Source: Formosa haliotis (GTDB lineage Bacteria; Bacteroidota; Bacteroidia; Flavobacteriales; Flavobacteriaceae). Taken from it: DNA of 64,000 nucleotides. Below, piece after piece: positions 25,922 through 35,869 of the stretch. The notes under the pieces were generated by a model. That model ran no database searches. It was not told the origin of the DNA and was given only the letters and a program-made list of their open reading frames with translations. Numbering within the stretch: position 1 is the stretch's first letter; each line of letters opens with the position of its first letter. The stretch is from contig NZ_BDEL01000001.1 in assembly GCF_001685485.1 (NCBI RefSeq), forward strand, positions 496,001 to 560,000, written 5' to 3'. The position numbers and the translations under genes are program-made.

Positions 25922-27751
25922 TTAATTTACAAGTTCTTTAATTTCTATACCTTCATATAAATGGTTTAAACGCTTTATTACAGACTCTCTTTGGTAAAAT
26001 CGAGGAATTTCTGCTGGATTTAAAACATTTCTATAAAGTAATTCTTCAATAATATGTGTGTGGGTAATATTAAATTTCCCTGTATATAAATAATCGATTT
26101 TACCACCTTGTTTTAGGTAATTCATTAAATCCATGATTCCTGCAAGGTAAATAGCATCTTTTGTTAGTCCGCCGCCTCGATACACGCGCATGGTAATGGT
26201 ATAAGCTGAATAGGCCGAAAAACTATATTTAATTCTGAGGATATTAAAAGTGGTGATAAAATTCGCGCCTTTTAACATCGACTCCACAGCCATAACCCGT
26301 CCAGCTAATAACCGCAATCGATTTACCGTTAAACCGCCAACCAAATATTCTGCAATTACGGCTAGCCCTTCTTGAAGTTGATCGTAACCTTCAAAACCTT
26401 CATACATTTGCTTAATGGGTTGATTTTTTCCATTACAATACGTCAGAATATGCGTGCCAATTTCATGATGAATTAAAGCATCTACCCGTTTTTCATCGAC
26501 AAGTAACTGATCGTTAATTAGCAATTTAGATTTAGAAACCATAATACCTGCAACATCGTTTCTAATTTCGAGCCCAATATCTGCATTCGGAAAAATGCCA
26601 TTGTAATAATCTAATTCGGTTTGGGCTACATCTGCAAATTCGTAGCAATCCAATCGTTTTGCATGATTTACAATTTCTGGTTCCGGAAAGGTTTCTAAAA
26701 TATGTTTTGCTTCTTTTAAAACTGGAGAAGCAATTCCGCCATATAAACTTTCGCCTACATATCTAAAATTTTTAGAACCACGTTCTTCCAACATGATGAG
26801 TTGTTTTTCTATTTCTAATCGTTTCCCTCTAAAAATAAAAGCTAAGGTGGGGTCTTCAATTTTATCTATAGGAATATTATATAATTTACGTTTTTCAACT
26901 TCGGGATCTAAGGCAATTAAACGGTATTTAAACGCGGGTTCCTTTTCAAAATCTTGCTCCTTAAAACGATCCCATTCTTCATTACTATTTACAGGAGTTA
27001 CTCTTAACAGAAAGGCCATACGTTCGCTAATATCGGCTAATTCCTTATCGGTTTGCAAGGTGATTTCATCGATATGAGTTTTACCTAACATCAAATAATT
27101 TTTAAAATCATCGGAAGTTTGCACACGAATAAATTCGTAAACTGAACGTTTAATCGTTTCAGAAAACACAGCATAGAACTCTCTGAAAAATAAAGAGTAT
27201 AACTCATTTGACTTCGAGTTTTTGTATAAGGTTGGAATTTCTAATCCAATAATTAAAGTACCCGATTTTTTAGAAGCATTAGAATCTAATAAGGGCTGTA
27301 AATGGTCTGGATGTCGATCTAAGGTATCTATAACCTCTGTGGTTAAATTTGGATGTGTAGCTTTCAACTTATTAAACCCTGTATACAATGCTTTAACCGC
27401 ACCGGGAGCTTTATCTTCCGGACAAAATACATTGAATTGGTTAGACTGATCTTCCACATTTGGCCACATTTCTAACACCAAAAACATTTCGAATTTTTGA
27501 GATATTAAAAGATTTATAGCATCTAATAAATGTGAAACATTAATAGTTTCATCGACTATTAAATACGACGCTTGAGTTTTTATCAATCGCGAAAAGTACA
27601 CATCTATTTCTTTATATCTGTACACGCATATAAACGGCATTAATTTATCGATATGCAATAAGCCCTTATTAGGTAGATGTTCGTTTACAGGTTGATTTTT
27701 AGATAAACTAGCACAAATGCTTTCTATAATATCTGAGTCTAATGCTACCAT
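25922..27751 (-). CDS. DUF1704 (QEGLA-motif) zinc metallopeptidase-like protein
   Basis: The 609-residue protein is of the TIGR02421/DUF1704 type, often labelled flavohemoglobin expression-modulating QEGLA motif protein. It has a candidate zinc site, H429-E430-x3-H434 in HHEIGTH, and QEGLA at 460-464, whose Glu probably completes the site. The same signature occurs in eukaryotic MATCAP carboxypeptidases that remove C-terminal residues from tubulin, so a carboxypeptidase-like reaction is a reasonable family-based inference. The N-terminal 340 residues are of unknown fold. No signal peptide is present. It lies two bases after the amidohydrolase gene and six before the ATP-grasp gene. Confidence 0.88.
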   Translation of the reverse strand: MVALDSDIIESICASLSKNQPVNEHLPNKGLLHIDKLMPFICVYRYKEIDVYFSRLIKTQASYLIVDETINVSHLLDAINLLISQKFEMFLVLEMWPNVEDQSNQFNVFCPEDKAPGAVKALYTGFNKLKATHPNLTTEVIDTLDRHPDHLQPLLDSNASKKSGTLIIGLEIPTLYKNSKSNELYSLFFREFYAVFSETIKRSVYEFIRVQTSDDFKNYLMLGKTHIDEITLQTDKELADISERMAFLLRVTPVNSNEEWDRFKEQDFEKEPAFKYRLIALDPEVEKRKLYNIPIDKIEDPTLAFIFRGKRLEIEKQLIMLEERGSKNFRYVGESLYGGIASPVLKEAKHILETFPEPEIVNHAKRLDCYEFADVAQTELDYYNGIFPNADIGLEIRNDVAGIMVSKSKLLINDQLLVDEKRVDALIHHEIGTHILTYCNGKNQPIKQMYEGFEGYDQLQEGLAVIAEYLVGGLTVNRLRLLAGRVMAVESMLKGANFITTFNILRIKYSFSAYSAYTITMRVYRGGGLTKDAIYLAGIMDLMNYLKQGGKIDYLYTGKFNITHTHIIEELLYRNVLNPAEIPRFYQRESVIKRLNHLYEGIEIKELVN

Positions 27752-27753
27752 AA

Positions 27754-28590
27754 TTATTTAGAATAGGTATTATAAAATTGAGAAGCATGTTGCTTAATTT
27801 TCAACCCTAATTGCTCTCTTACGTTGGTCACTATTTCAGGATAGATAATTTCTTTAATTTCATCGCAATACACCTTTCCAATTTCGGTTGCTAACACTAA
27901 GGTGTTTTTAAAATTCGCTGTAATGTATTTTAAGAAGTAACCATTACCTTGAAAGGTATCGTTAATTCCAGCAGTAGATGGAATATGTTTAGACAGTTTA
28001 ATTTCTGTAAGCATATGTCTCCACCCGTTAATCACCTTCTTAAAACGGGATTCGTCTACATTTGATGTGCCTAAATTCCATGTTGGTATGTCTCTATCCC
28101 AACGTTTTATATTGAAACTATGCAAATCGTAAACAATGGCATGACCGTAGATACTTTCTATAGTCGCTACCAAATGATGGAGTACTTTATAAAAGTTTTT
28201 GTGTTTGTTTAATGCACGATCGCGTAAAGACTTTAACAGAGGTTTTTTCCAAAGCGGCTTTCCCCAAGCATCTTTATAAATGGCTTCTTCTGGCGACCTA
28301 TTTAAGTCGTACTCGAATCTTGAATCTAATCCGGAAATTACTATAGGACAATTGGAAACCATATGTTTGGTTTCCGGGTCTTCTTCATACCAACGTTCGT
28401 ATTCAGAATGGGTACAGTATTCCCATAAATCGCGTTTAAAATGATGACCATCATGAATTGCTCCACAAATAAAAGGTACATATTTTTCAACTTTAATGGT
28501 AAATGAATAATCTGAAGCGACAGCATGAAAATGCTCTCTAGCTTCAATTTTTTTTACGATATTTTTAATAGTCAACTTTTCCATAGTCAT
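27754..28590 (-). CDS. N-formylglutamate amidohydrolase-like protein
   Basis: The 278-residue protein belongs to the N-formylglutamate amidohydrolase superfamily, shown by SGLDSRFEYDLNR near residue 88 and the metal-site segment AIVYDLHSFN. These zinc enzymes hydrolyse N-acyl or C-terminal amide bonds of amino acids. No histidine-utilisation (hut) genes are near, so formylglutamate is not an obvious substrate. It is the first gene of a tightly spaced three-gene operon with a DUF1704 protein and an ATP-grasp ligase. Start codons at residues 1 and 3 are both possible. Confidence 0.88.
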   Translation of the reverse strand: MTMEKLTIKNIVKKIEAREHFHAVASDYSFTIKVEKYVPFICGAIHDGHHFKRDLWEYCTHSEYERWYEEDPETKHMVSNCPIVISGLDSRFEYDLNRSPEEAIYKDAWGKPLWKKPLLKSLRDRALNKHKNFYKVLHHLVATIESIYGHAIVYDLHSFNIKRWDRDIPTWNLGTSNVDESRFKKVINGWRHMLTEIKLSKHIPSTAGINDTFQGNGYFLKYITANFKNTLVLATEIGKVYCDEIKEIIYPEIVTNVREQLGLKIKQHASQFYNTYSK

Positions 28591-28728
28591 ATAAAACTAT
28601 GAAATTGAATCTTAAAAAGAAGTTAAATCACTGATTTACTGGATATAAAACCGCTTTGAAAATAAAAGTAATTAATATATTATCGCGTTCGAAAAAATAA
28701 ATAACGCAATACATCCTATTTTGAAGAT

Positions 28729-30030
28729 TTACTTTTTATAATTGTCGTCCCAATCTTTTGCTTTAGGCTCTCCAAGTTTGCCTACAGACTTTGCGACTAA
28801 CATGGTTACCGCAGCATCTCCAGTTACATTTACTGTGGTTCTACACATATCTAACGGACGATCTACTGCAAAAATTAAAGCTAATCCAGCCTCAGGTATT
28901 CCTGCTTGAGCTAAAACAATAACCAACATTACCATACCTGCACCAGGTACTGCAGCACTACCAATAGAAGCTAATGTTGCAGTAGCAATAATACCTAATT
29001 GCGCACTTAAACTTAAATCCATTCCAAACGCTTGTGCTATAAAAACGGCTGCCACAGCTTGATATAAACTCGTTCCGTCCATATTAATAGTAGCTCCAAT
29101 TGGTAAAACAAAACTAGTTACTTCTTCATCTACTCCTAAATGTTCTTCTACACGTTCCATGGTTACAGGTAAAGTAGCTGCACTACTACTTGTTGAGAAC
29201 GCTAATAATTGCGCTGGAGAGATACCGTTAAAAAAGAATTTTGGTGTCCTTTTTGTAAATATAAACACAATCCCGGCATACACCGCCATCATTAATCCTA
29301 AGCCTAAAAGCACACTAAAGGCATACCAACTGAGTGCTTTAAATAAATCGGCACTAGGTGCTTCTACAATTAAGGCGGCTAGTAAAGCAAAAACCCCATA
29401 AGGTGCTGCCAACATAATAATATCGATAAGCTTTAAGATAACTTCATTAAAACCATCAAAAAAGTCTTTAACAGGTTTTGCCTTGTCTTCAGGAATAAGA
29501 ATCAGCCCAATACCAAAGAAAATTGCGAAGAATATAACTTGCAGCATATTACCATTATCACTTGCTGCTTTAAATATATTACTAGGCACTAAATCTTCTA
29601 AAGCTTTTAAAGGACCTGCTTGTTTTTGTTCTTCTGCCGCAGCAATTTTAGAATCGGCATCGCCTTTATAACTTTCTACAAGTTGGGTTCTAGTTTCTTG
29701 AGTTATAGATTTACCAGGTTGAATAATATTTACCACTGCCAAACCAATAGTTACTGCAATAACGGTTGTTATGATATATGTGGCAATAGTTCTTCCCCCC
29801 ATTTTAGAGAGTTTAGAAATATCTTTTAAATCGGAAACTCCTTTAATTAAAGATGCCAAAATTAATGGGACCGCAATTAATTTTAAGGAGTTAATAAAAA
29901 TGTTTCCAAAGGGTTTAATCCAATCGCTTACAAAATCATTTCCCCATTCAAATTGGGTCATGACCATTGCAAACAAAACCCCTAAAACCATTCCTAATAA
30001 AATTTGCCAGTGTAATGCGAGTTTTTTCAT
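28729..30030 (-). CDS. dicarboxylate/amino acid:cation symporter (DAACS, GltP/DctA type)
   Basis: The 433-residue protein is a Na+ or H+ coupled symporter of the SLC1-like fold with eight helices and two hairpin loops. Hallmarks are the Ser-rich HP1 loop FSTSSSAATLPVT, the TM7 motif GATINMDGTSLY, the HP2 region VPGAGMVML, and the TM8 segment AVDRPLDMCRTTVNVTGD. The usual substrates are glutamate, aspartate or C4-dicarboxylates; the Arg in DMCRT suggests acidic substrates. A loop of about 40 residues (120-160) is typical of Bacteroidota members. It appears monocistronic. Confidence 0.93.
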   Translation of the reverse strand: MKKLALHWQILLGMVLGVLFAMVMTQFEWGNDFVSDWIKPFGNIFINSLKLIAVPLILASLIKGVSDLKDISKLSKMGGRTIATYIITTVIAVTIGLAVVNIIQPGKSITQETRTQLVESYKGDADSKIAAAEEQKQAGPLKALEDLVPSNIFKAASDNGNMLQVIFFAIFFGIGLILIPEDKAKPVKDFFDGFNEVILKLIDIIMLAAPYGVFALLAALIVEAPSADLFKALSWYAFSVLLGLGLMMAVYAGIVFIFTKRTPKFFFNGISPAQLLAFSTSSSAATLPVTMERVEEHLGVDEEVTSFVLPIGATINMDGTSLYQAVAAVFIAQAFGMDLSLSAQLGIIATATLASIGSAAVPGAGMVMLVIVLAQAGIPEAGLALIFAVDRPLDMCRTTVNVTGDAAVTMLVAKSVGKLGEPKAKDWDDNYKK

Positions 30031-30079
30031 AGTATGGTTTTAGTACGTTATCTTTATTTCTTAAAAGTTGAATTAATTT

Positions 30080-31141
30080 TTATTTATACATTTTATCAAG
30101 TAGCATATAATCTGCCAACACTAGAGCAGCCATAGCCTCTACAATAGGTACGGCTCTAGGTACTACACATGGGTCGTGACGCCCCTTACCTTGCATTTCT
30201 ACTATATTACCTTCCTTGTCTATGGTATTTTGCGTTTGCATTATGGTTGCAACTGGTTTAAAAGCGACTCTAAAATAAATATCCATACCGTTACTTATTC
30301 CACCTTGTATTCCTCCAGATAAGTTGGTTTTTGTTGTACCGTCTGTATTATATAGATCGTTATGTTCGCTTCCTTTCATTTTAGCACCACAAAATCCGCT
30401 ACCATATTCAAAGCCTTTTACGGCGTTTATAGATAACATCGCCTTACCTAACTCGGCATGTAATTTATCAAACACAGGCTCTCCTAAACCTATGGGCACA
30501 TTTTTAATCACGCAAGTCACGGTACCTCCAATGGTATCTCCAGCCTTTCTGATGTCCTTAATTTTTGAAATCATCTTTTCGGCAGTATCTGCATCAGGAC
30601 ATCTTACAATATTACTTTCTATATCATTAAAATTGATGTCTTGATAAGGCTTTTCCATAAAAATATCGCCTACAGACGACGTAAACGCATGTATTTCTAT
30701 ACCGCTTAAAACCTGTTTAGCGATTGCGCCTGCCACAACACGACAAGCCGTTTCACGAGCAGAACTACGTCCTCCTCCTCTATAATCGCGAATTCCGTAT
30801 TTTTTTTCGTAAACATAATCGGCATGCGACGGACGAAATGAATCTTTAATATGGGAATAATCGTGAGATTTTTGGTTCGCGTTTTCTATAATAAAACCTA
30901 TAGACGTTCCTGTAGTTTTTCCTTCAAAAATACCTGATAGAAATTTAACTTCGTCTGGCTCTTTACGTTGTGTTACAATAGCAGACTGCCCGGGCTTTCT
31001 ACGATTCATTTCATGTTGAATAGCATCTAAGTCTATAGAAATCCCCGCAGGACATCCGTCTAAAACACCACCTAATGCAACACCATGAGATTCACCAAAA
31101 GTGGTGAGCTTAAAAATTTTTCCGAAGGAATTTCCCGCCAT
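30080..31141 (-). CDS. aroC: chorismate synthase
   Basis: AroC converts 5-enolpyruvylshikimate-3-phosphate to chorismate, the last step of the shikimate pathway, using reduced FMN. The 353-residue protein has the three signatures: the start [19 protein letters not shown], the central [18 protein letters not shown], and the later [17 protein letters not shown]. The length is normal for the family. No other aro genes are nearby. Confidence is high. Confidence 0.97.
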   Translation of the reverse strand: MAGNSFGKIFKLTTFGESHGVALGGVLDGCPAGISIDLDAIQHEMNRRKPGQSAIVTQRKEPDEVKFLSGIFEGKTTGTSIGFIIENANQKSHDYSHIKDSFRPSHADYVYEKKYGIRDYRGGGRSSARETACRVVAGAIAKQVLSGIEIHAFTSSVGDIFMEKPYQDINFNDIESNIVRCPDADTAEKMISKIKDIRKAGDTIGGTVTCVIKNVPIGLGEPVFDKLHAELGKAMLSINAVKGFEYGSGFCGAKMKGSEHNDLYNTDGTTKTNLSGGIQGGISNGMDIYFRVAFKPVATIMQTQNTIDKEGNIVEMQGKGRHDPCVVPRAVPIVEAMAALVLADYMLLDKMYK

Positions 31142-31341
31142 AACAAATTGTATTTTTTTGCTAATTTAAAAGTAATATTACTAATAATAAAATAGAATAT
31201 CACGAAACAGGAAATAATATAGAGAAAGCTTGGTAACCTAAACTTTACAAAAAGCTATTTATTAATTAATTAGGACTTTAAGTTAAAGTAACATATGTTT
31301 TTGTTATTTGTAATAATAGCAACATTTAACACCCTAGTTTA

Positions 31342-32195
31342 TTGAAAATTAAAAGAAAAATCGAAGTTGCCGTCATTTCAGATGTGCATTTAGGGACATT
31401 TGGCTGCCATGCCAAAGAATTATTATCGTATTTAAATAGTATAAATCCTAAAAAACTCATTTTAAATGGCGATATTATAGATGTTTGGCAATTTAACAAG
31501 CGGTATTTTCCTAAAGCACATATGCAAGTTATAAAAAGATTATGGATATGGCTTCTGATGGTATAGAGGTGATTTATATAACAGGAAATCATGACGAAAT
31601 GTTACGTCGGTTTAGTGATTCAACCATCGGTAATTTTTCGATAGTAGATAAATATACAATGGAATTAAACGGAAAAAACGCCTGGTTTTTCCACGGTGAT
31701 ATTTTCGACGTTTCCATACAAAATGCCAAGTGGCTTGCAAAATTGGGTGGCTATGGATATGATGCATTAATTTTAATTAACCGACTTGTAAATTGGTGTT
31801 TAGACAAAATGGGACAAGAAAAATACTCCATCTCTAAACGCATTAAAAATGGTGTAAAAGGCGCTATAAAGTACATTAATGATTTTGAAACTGTCGCTAC
31901 CGATTTGGCTATAGAACAAGGGTACGATTATGTGATTTGCGGACATATCCACCAACCAAAAATGTTAATTAAAGAAAATAAACACGGTAAAACCATGTAT
32001 TTAAACTCTGGCGATTGGGTTGAAAATTTCACAGCTTTAGAATATCAATTTAAACGCTGGAAAATCTACAATTACAATCACGATAAGCTTTCACCTTTTT
32101 TTGTAGATGAAGAGCTAAAGGCAATGGATATGCAAGATTTAATTGCGGCTATAACAATAGTTGATAAAAAAAATAAAAAACAAAAATCAGATTAA
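31342..32195 (+). pseudogene. UDP-2,3-diacylglucosamine diphosphatase-like phosphoesterase, frameshifted
   Basis: The calcineurin-like metal motifs are spread over two frames: D-x-H (SDVHLG) and the GD motif (NGDIID) in the first frame (31342-31566, TTG start), then GNHDE, FFHGD and GHIHQP in the second (to 32195). The first frame goes wrong after AHMQVIK. Adding one A to the A5 run at 31533-31537 gives VIKKIMDMASDG and a continuous protein of about 284 residues, the normal length of this Bacteroidota family. LpxH-type enzymes cleave UDP-2,3-diacylglucosamine in lipid A synthesis; a different substrate is possible for this branch. The gene converges on the FAD/Fe-S gene and overlaps its end by nine bases. 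Confidence 0.88.
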
Positions 32196-35114
32196 CGCGT
32201 GTCGCAAAATTGAAACTGGGTGCTGCGCTTCTCGCGCCGTTCCGTCTTTAATTTGATGTCTACAACTAGTACCATTTGCAGAAATTACAACATCCTTAGT
32301 GGCTTTTCGAATAGCAGGAAACAAAGTTTGTTCTCCTACATTCATACTAACCTCGTAATGTTCTTTTTCGTAACCAAAGCTTCCAGCCATACCACAACAT
32401 CCACTAGGTATTATCGTGGCCTTGTAGCCCTTTGGTAAATTCAAGATGGTAAACGTTGATAATTGATTACTCATTGCTTTTTGATGACAATGTGAATGTA
32501 TTTTTATGACTTTCTCTTCGGTGTGAAATTGATCTGATGAAATATTTCCTTTTACGATTTCTGAATATAAAAAATCTTCAATCAAGAAAGTGTGTTTTGC
32601 AATTTGTTTAGCACTTTCCTTATCGTCTGCCAGCATTAAATATTCATCTTTAAAAGTAAAAATAGCAGATGGTTCTATGCCAACCAAAGGCGTGTCTTCA
32701 GTTATTAAATCTTTATACGCTTTTACATTTTTAACAGCACAATCTTTAGCCTGTTCTAAAAACCCTTTCGATATAAAAGCACGTCCAGATTCGGCATGTT
32801 TTACAAATTTTAAATTATAATTTAACCCTTGTAACAAGGCAATAGCATCTAAACCAATTTGAGTGTCTAATAGGTTAGTAAATTCATCTACAAAAACATA
32901 AATAGTTTTGATATGTTTTTTACTAACACCATCATTATTAATACCTTTAATATGATTATTTAAACTTTTAGATGATACTAAAGGCATGCTACGGTTTTCG
33001 GCTATTCCAAATGCCTTTTTCATTAAATCTGAGGTCCATTTGGTTTTAAAAAAGAAATTCGTGATGCCAGAAATATGAGTGGTTAGTTCATTGACTTTAT
33101 TATTATAAGCAAAGAGTTTTGAGCGTAAACTAAAACCATTTACTTTTTGATATTGGTATAAAAATTCTGATTTCATACTCGCAATATCCACTGTACTTGG
33201 ACATTCGTTTAAGCAAGCTTTACAGCTTAAACACAAGTCTAAAACCTCTTTTAATTCTTTATGATTAAAGGGGTTTTTCTGATCTGAGTTCGTTAAAAAT
33301 TCACGTAGTGCATTGGCCCGAGCTCGAGTCGCATCTTTCTCGTTTCGTGTTGCTCGGTAACTTGGGCACATGGTACCTCCTAATTCGGGTGGTTTTCTAC
33401 AGTCGCCACTCCCATTACATTTTTCGGCCTGTCTCAGAATACCTTCAGTAGCAGAAAAATCCATTAATGTTTTAATTTCTGGCTCTTTCCGGTTGGCTAC
33501 ATAGCGTAACTTTTCATCCATGGGAAAGGCATCAACTATTTTCCCCGCGTTAAAAATATTCTTCGGATCGAAAACTGATTTAATACGTTTTACAATGCCG
33601 TAATTGTCTTCTCCAATCATTAATGGAATAAACTCGGCTCTCACAATACCATCTCCATGCTCTCCAGACATCGATCCTCCGTATTTTTTAACCAAATGGG
33701 CAACATCGGTAGTAATTTTTCGAAACAACACTACATCTTCCTTTAGTTTAAGGTTTAAAATAGGACGCAAATGCAATTCCCCCGCCCCAGCATGGGCATA
33801 ATAAACTGCCTCTTGTTTATAGCCTTTCATTAAGGCCGTAAACTCATTAATATAATTTGCAAAATCGGGAAGCGCCACAGCTGTATCCTCAATACACGCT
33901 GCCGATTTTCTGTCGCCTATAATATTTCCTAATAACCCTAATCCCGCTTTTCTTAACTCAATTGCTTTTTCAATATCGTCGCCATAAAGTACGACATTAG
34001 CGTAGCTTAGTCCTTCTACCTCTAGGGCATTAACTAAAGCTTGGGCTTGAAGTTTCGCTTCATCTATAGTGTGTCCTCTTAATTCGTTCATTAAAATAGC
34101 TTGAGGATCTCCTACGACAAACTGTCTATTTTCTTGTTGCTTTAAATTGTTTTTTGTGCAATCTAGAATCGTTTTATCCATCATTTCACACATAAACAAA
34201 TGATGTTTCATGCACGTGGTCGTTCCCACTAAAGCATCTGAAATCGATTTAAAGTGCGCCGCTACCATAACACGTTCGGTGGGTGGTAAATCGTCTAAAT
34301 GTAAAGTGATTTCTGTTGTAAAAGCTAAAGTCCCCTCGCTACCGGTTAATAAATTACACATGTTAAATGGCTTGTCGGAGGCTCCAAAAGCAGAAGAATC
34401 GATCAATTTATCTAAAGCATAACCCGTATTTCGTCTGTGAATTTCTGGTTTCGGAAATTCCTTTTGTATATTTTTCTTGACACTTTCAGGTTCCAATTCC
34501 TTATAGATGGTCTTATATAGATCACCTTCTAAGTTTGTTAAACTCAACTTTTCCTGAAATTCATCTGAGGTTAAATTCCCAAATTTAGCTTCACTACCAT
34601 CGCTTAAAATGGTTTTTAATTCTAAAACTTTATCACGAGTTACCCCATACCTAATAGAGGTAATACCACAAGAATTATTACCAACCATACCCCCAATCAT
34701 ACATCTATTTGATGTTGAAGTGTCTGGCGAAAAGAATAGACCTAAAGGTTTAAGCTGAAGATTTAAAAAATCTTTTACTACCCCTGGTTGTACTGTAACC
34801 GTTTTTGCCTCTTTATTAATGGCAATTATTTTTGTAAAATGTTTAGAAACATCTACAACAATTCCTTCTCCTACACATTGACCAGCTAACGATGTTCCTG
34901 CTGTTCGAGGTATTAAGGTAATATTATTAGTGTTTGCAAAAGCAATTAAAACTTTTAAATCGGTTTCGTGTTTTGGATAAGCAACTGCTAGAGGTAAACG
35001 CCTATAAACCGAGGCATCTGTGGCATAAATGGATTTAATTAAATCATCGAAATACAAATCGCCATCTAGTGACTTGTTTAAGGTTTGCAAATCGAAAGAC
35101 ACAGATTTAGTCAT
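32187..35114 (-). CDS. fused FAD-binding and Fe-S/CCG oxidoreductase (GlcD-GlpC type)
   Basis: The 975-residue protein combines the FAD-linked oxidase of the GlcD/lactate dehydrogenase type with an iron-sulfur heterodisulfide-reductase-like module. The N-terminal third has the PCMH FAD site (IPRTAGTSLAGQCVG, MVGNNSCGITSIRYGV), the middle the FAD-oxidase C-domain (YYAHAGAGELHLRP, GSMSGEHGDG). After about 560 comes an Fe-S domain with CLSCKACLNECP, then the CCG domain (SGCCGMAGSFGYE near 905). It probably oxidises a 2-hydroxy acid such as D-lactate or 2-hydroxyglutarate and passes electrons to quinone or a cytochrome. It resembles YdiJ. It is a single gene. Confidence 0.93.
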   Translation of the reverse strand: MTKSVSFDLQTLNKSLDGDLYFDDLIKSIYATDASVYRRLPLAVAYPKHETDLKVLIAFANTNNITLIPRTAGTSLAGQCVGEGIVVDVSKHFTKIIAINKEAKTVTVQPGVVKDFLNLQLKPLGLFFSPDTSTSNRCMIGGMVGNNSCGITSIRYGVTRDKVLELKTILSDGSEAKFGNLTSDEFQEKLSLTNLEGDLYKTIYKELEPESVKKNIQKEFPKPEIHRRNTGYALDKLIDSSAFGASDKPFNMCNLLTGSEGTLAFTTEITLHLDDLPPTERVMVAAHFKSISDALVGTTTCMKHHLFMCEMMDKTILDCTKNNLKQQENRQFVVGDPQAILMNELRGHTIDEAKLQAQALVNALEVEGLSYANVVLYGDDIEKAIELRKAGLGLLGNIIGDRKSAACIEDTAVALPDFANYINEFTALMKGYKQEAVYYAHAGAGELHLRPILNLKLKEDVVLFRKITTDVAHLVKKYGGSMSGEHGDGIVRAEFIPLMIGEDNYGIVKRIKSVFDPKNIFNAGKIVDAFPMDEKLRYVANRKEPEIKTLMDFSATEGILRQAEKCNGSGDCRKPPELGGTMCPSYRATRNEKDATRARANALREFLTNSDQKNPFNHKELKEVLDLCLSCKACLNECPSTVDIASMKSEFLYQYQKVNGFSLRSKLFAYNNKVNELTTHISGITNFFFKTKWTSDLMKKAFGIAENRSMPLVSSKSLNNHIKGINNDGVSKKHIKTIYVFVDEFTNLLDTQIGLDAIALLQGLNYNLKFVKHAESGRAFISKGFLEQAKDCAVKNVKAYKDLITEDTPLVGIEPSAIFTFKDEYLMLADDKESAKQIAKHTFLIEDFLYSEIVKGNISSDQFHTEEKVIKIHSHCHQKAMSNQLSTFTILNLPKGYKATIIPSGCCGMAGSFGYEKEHYEVSMNVGEQTLFPAIRKATKDVVISANGTSCRHQIKDGTAREAQHPVSILRHALI

Positions 35115-35255
35115 AGTATAAAGGATTAATACCGGTTAAATGTTAAGCTATTTCAAAGTAAAGATAGTTATTAGAATTAACAAAATATTCGTTTGCGTTC
35201 ATCATTACTAAGTTCTAAATTTTATTTTTGAGACTTAATTCAAAGAAAATTATTA

Positions 35256-35755
35256 ATGAAAAATTTATTTTTAACTACAGCTTTTTTTTAATTGGGATAA
35301 GTGTTTTTGCTCAAGAAATATCAAAAAATGCTTTAGGGCTTCGTCTGGGGAGTAATAATGGCTTTGGCGGTGAAATCTCTTATCAGCGAGCTCTTGGAGA
35401 TAACCATAGATTAGAATTAGATTTGGGATGGAGAGATGGAAAGGATTACGATGGATTTAAACTTACCGGCTTGTACCAATGGGTTTGGCCCATAGAAAAC
35501 AGGTTTAATTGGTTTGTAGGTGTTGGTGCTGGGCTTGCAAATTACGATTATAATAATGGTCATAATCATTCAGATAATCATAATCACCATCATGATAGTG
35601 ATACATTTATTTTCGCAGCCGGAAACATTGGTATAGAATATAACTTTAAAATTCCATTATTAATTTCGTTAGATTTTAGACCTGAGTTTGGTTTTGGTGA
35701 TTACGATGACGACTTAGATTTAGATATCGCTTTAGGACTAAGATATCAGTTTTAG
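35256..35755 (+). CDS. outer-membrane beta-barrel protein with His-rich loop, start region frameshifted
   Basis: The natural start is the ATG at 35256, which opens MKNLFLTTAFF and hits a stop at the T8 run 35282-35289. Adding one T joins it to LIGISVFAQEISKNAL, making a perfect signal peptide and a 166-residue protein. Without repair only a TTG at 35228 gives a frame with a poor N-terminus. The mature part is an OMP barrel with alternating strands (FGGEISYQRAL, RLELDLGW, FNWFVGVGAGLANY, NIGIEYNFKI) and a terminal aromatic (GLRYQF). A His-rich loop with seven His lies at about residues 102-116 of the repaired protein (GHNHSDNHNHHHDSD). It may bind zinc or copper, but that is inference. Confidence 0.72.
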
Positions 35756-35769
35756 CATTTTTTTTATGC

Positions 35770-35812
35770 ATAAAGGCTTCAGATTAATTAACTAAACTGA
35801 AGCCTTTATAAA
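35770..35812. terminator. terminator between the barrel gene and bshA
   Basis: ATAAAGGCTTCAG and CTGAAGCCTTTAT form a perfect 13-bp stem. It lies between the convergent barrel gene (+) and bshA (-), whose stop is 58 bases further on. Confidence 0.8.
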
Positions 35813-35869
35813 TATTTAATTTTGAGAAATTACAACTTTTTAGAAAAATTAATAAGAAGATTTTAAGGT

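Noticed and set aside
32187..32195. Nine-base overlap of the phosphoesterase and FAD/Fe-S gene ends taken as a regulatory structure
   Set aside because: A short convergent overlap of stops is common and no hairpin is visible there.
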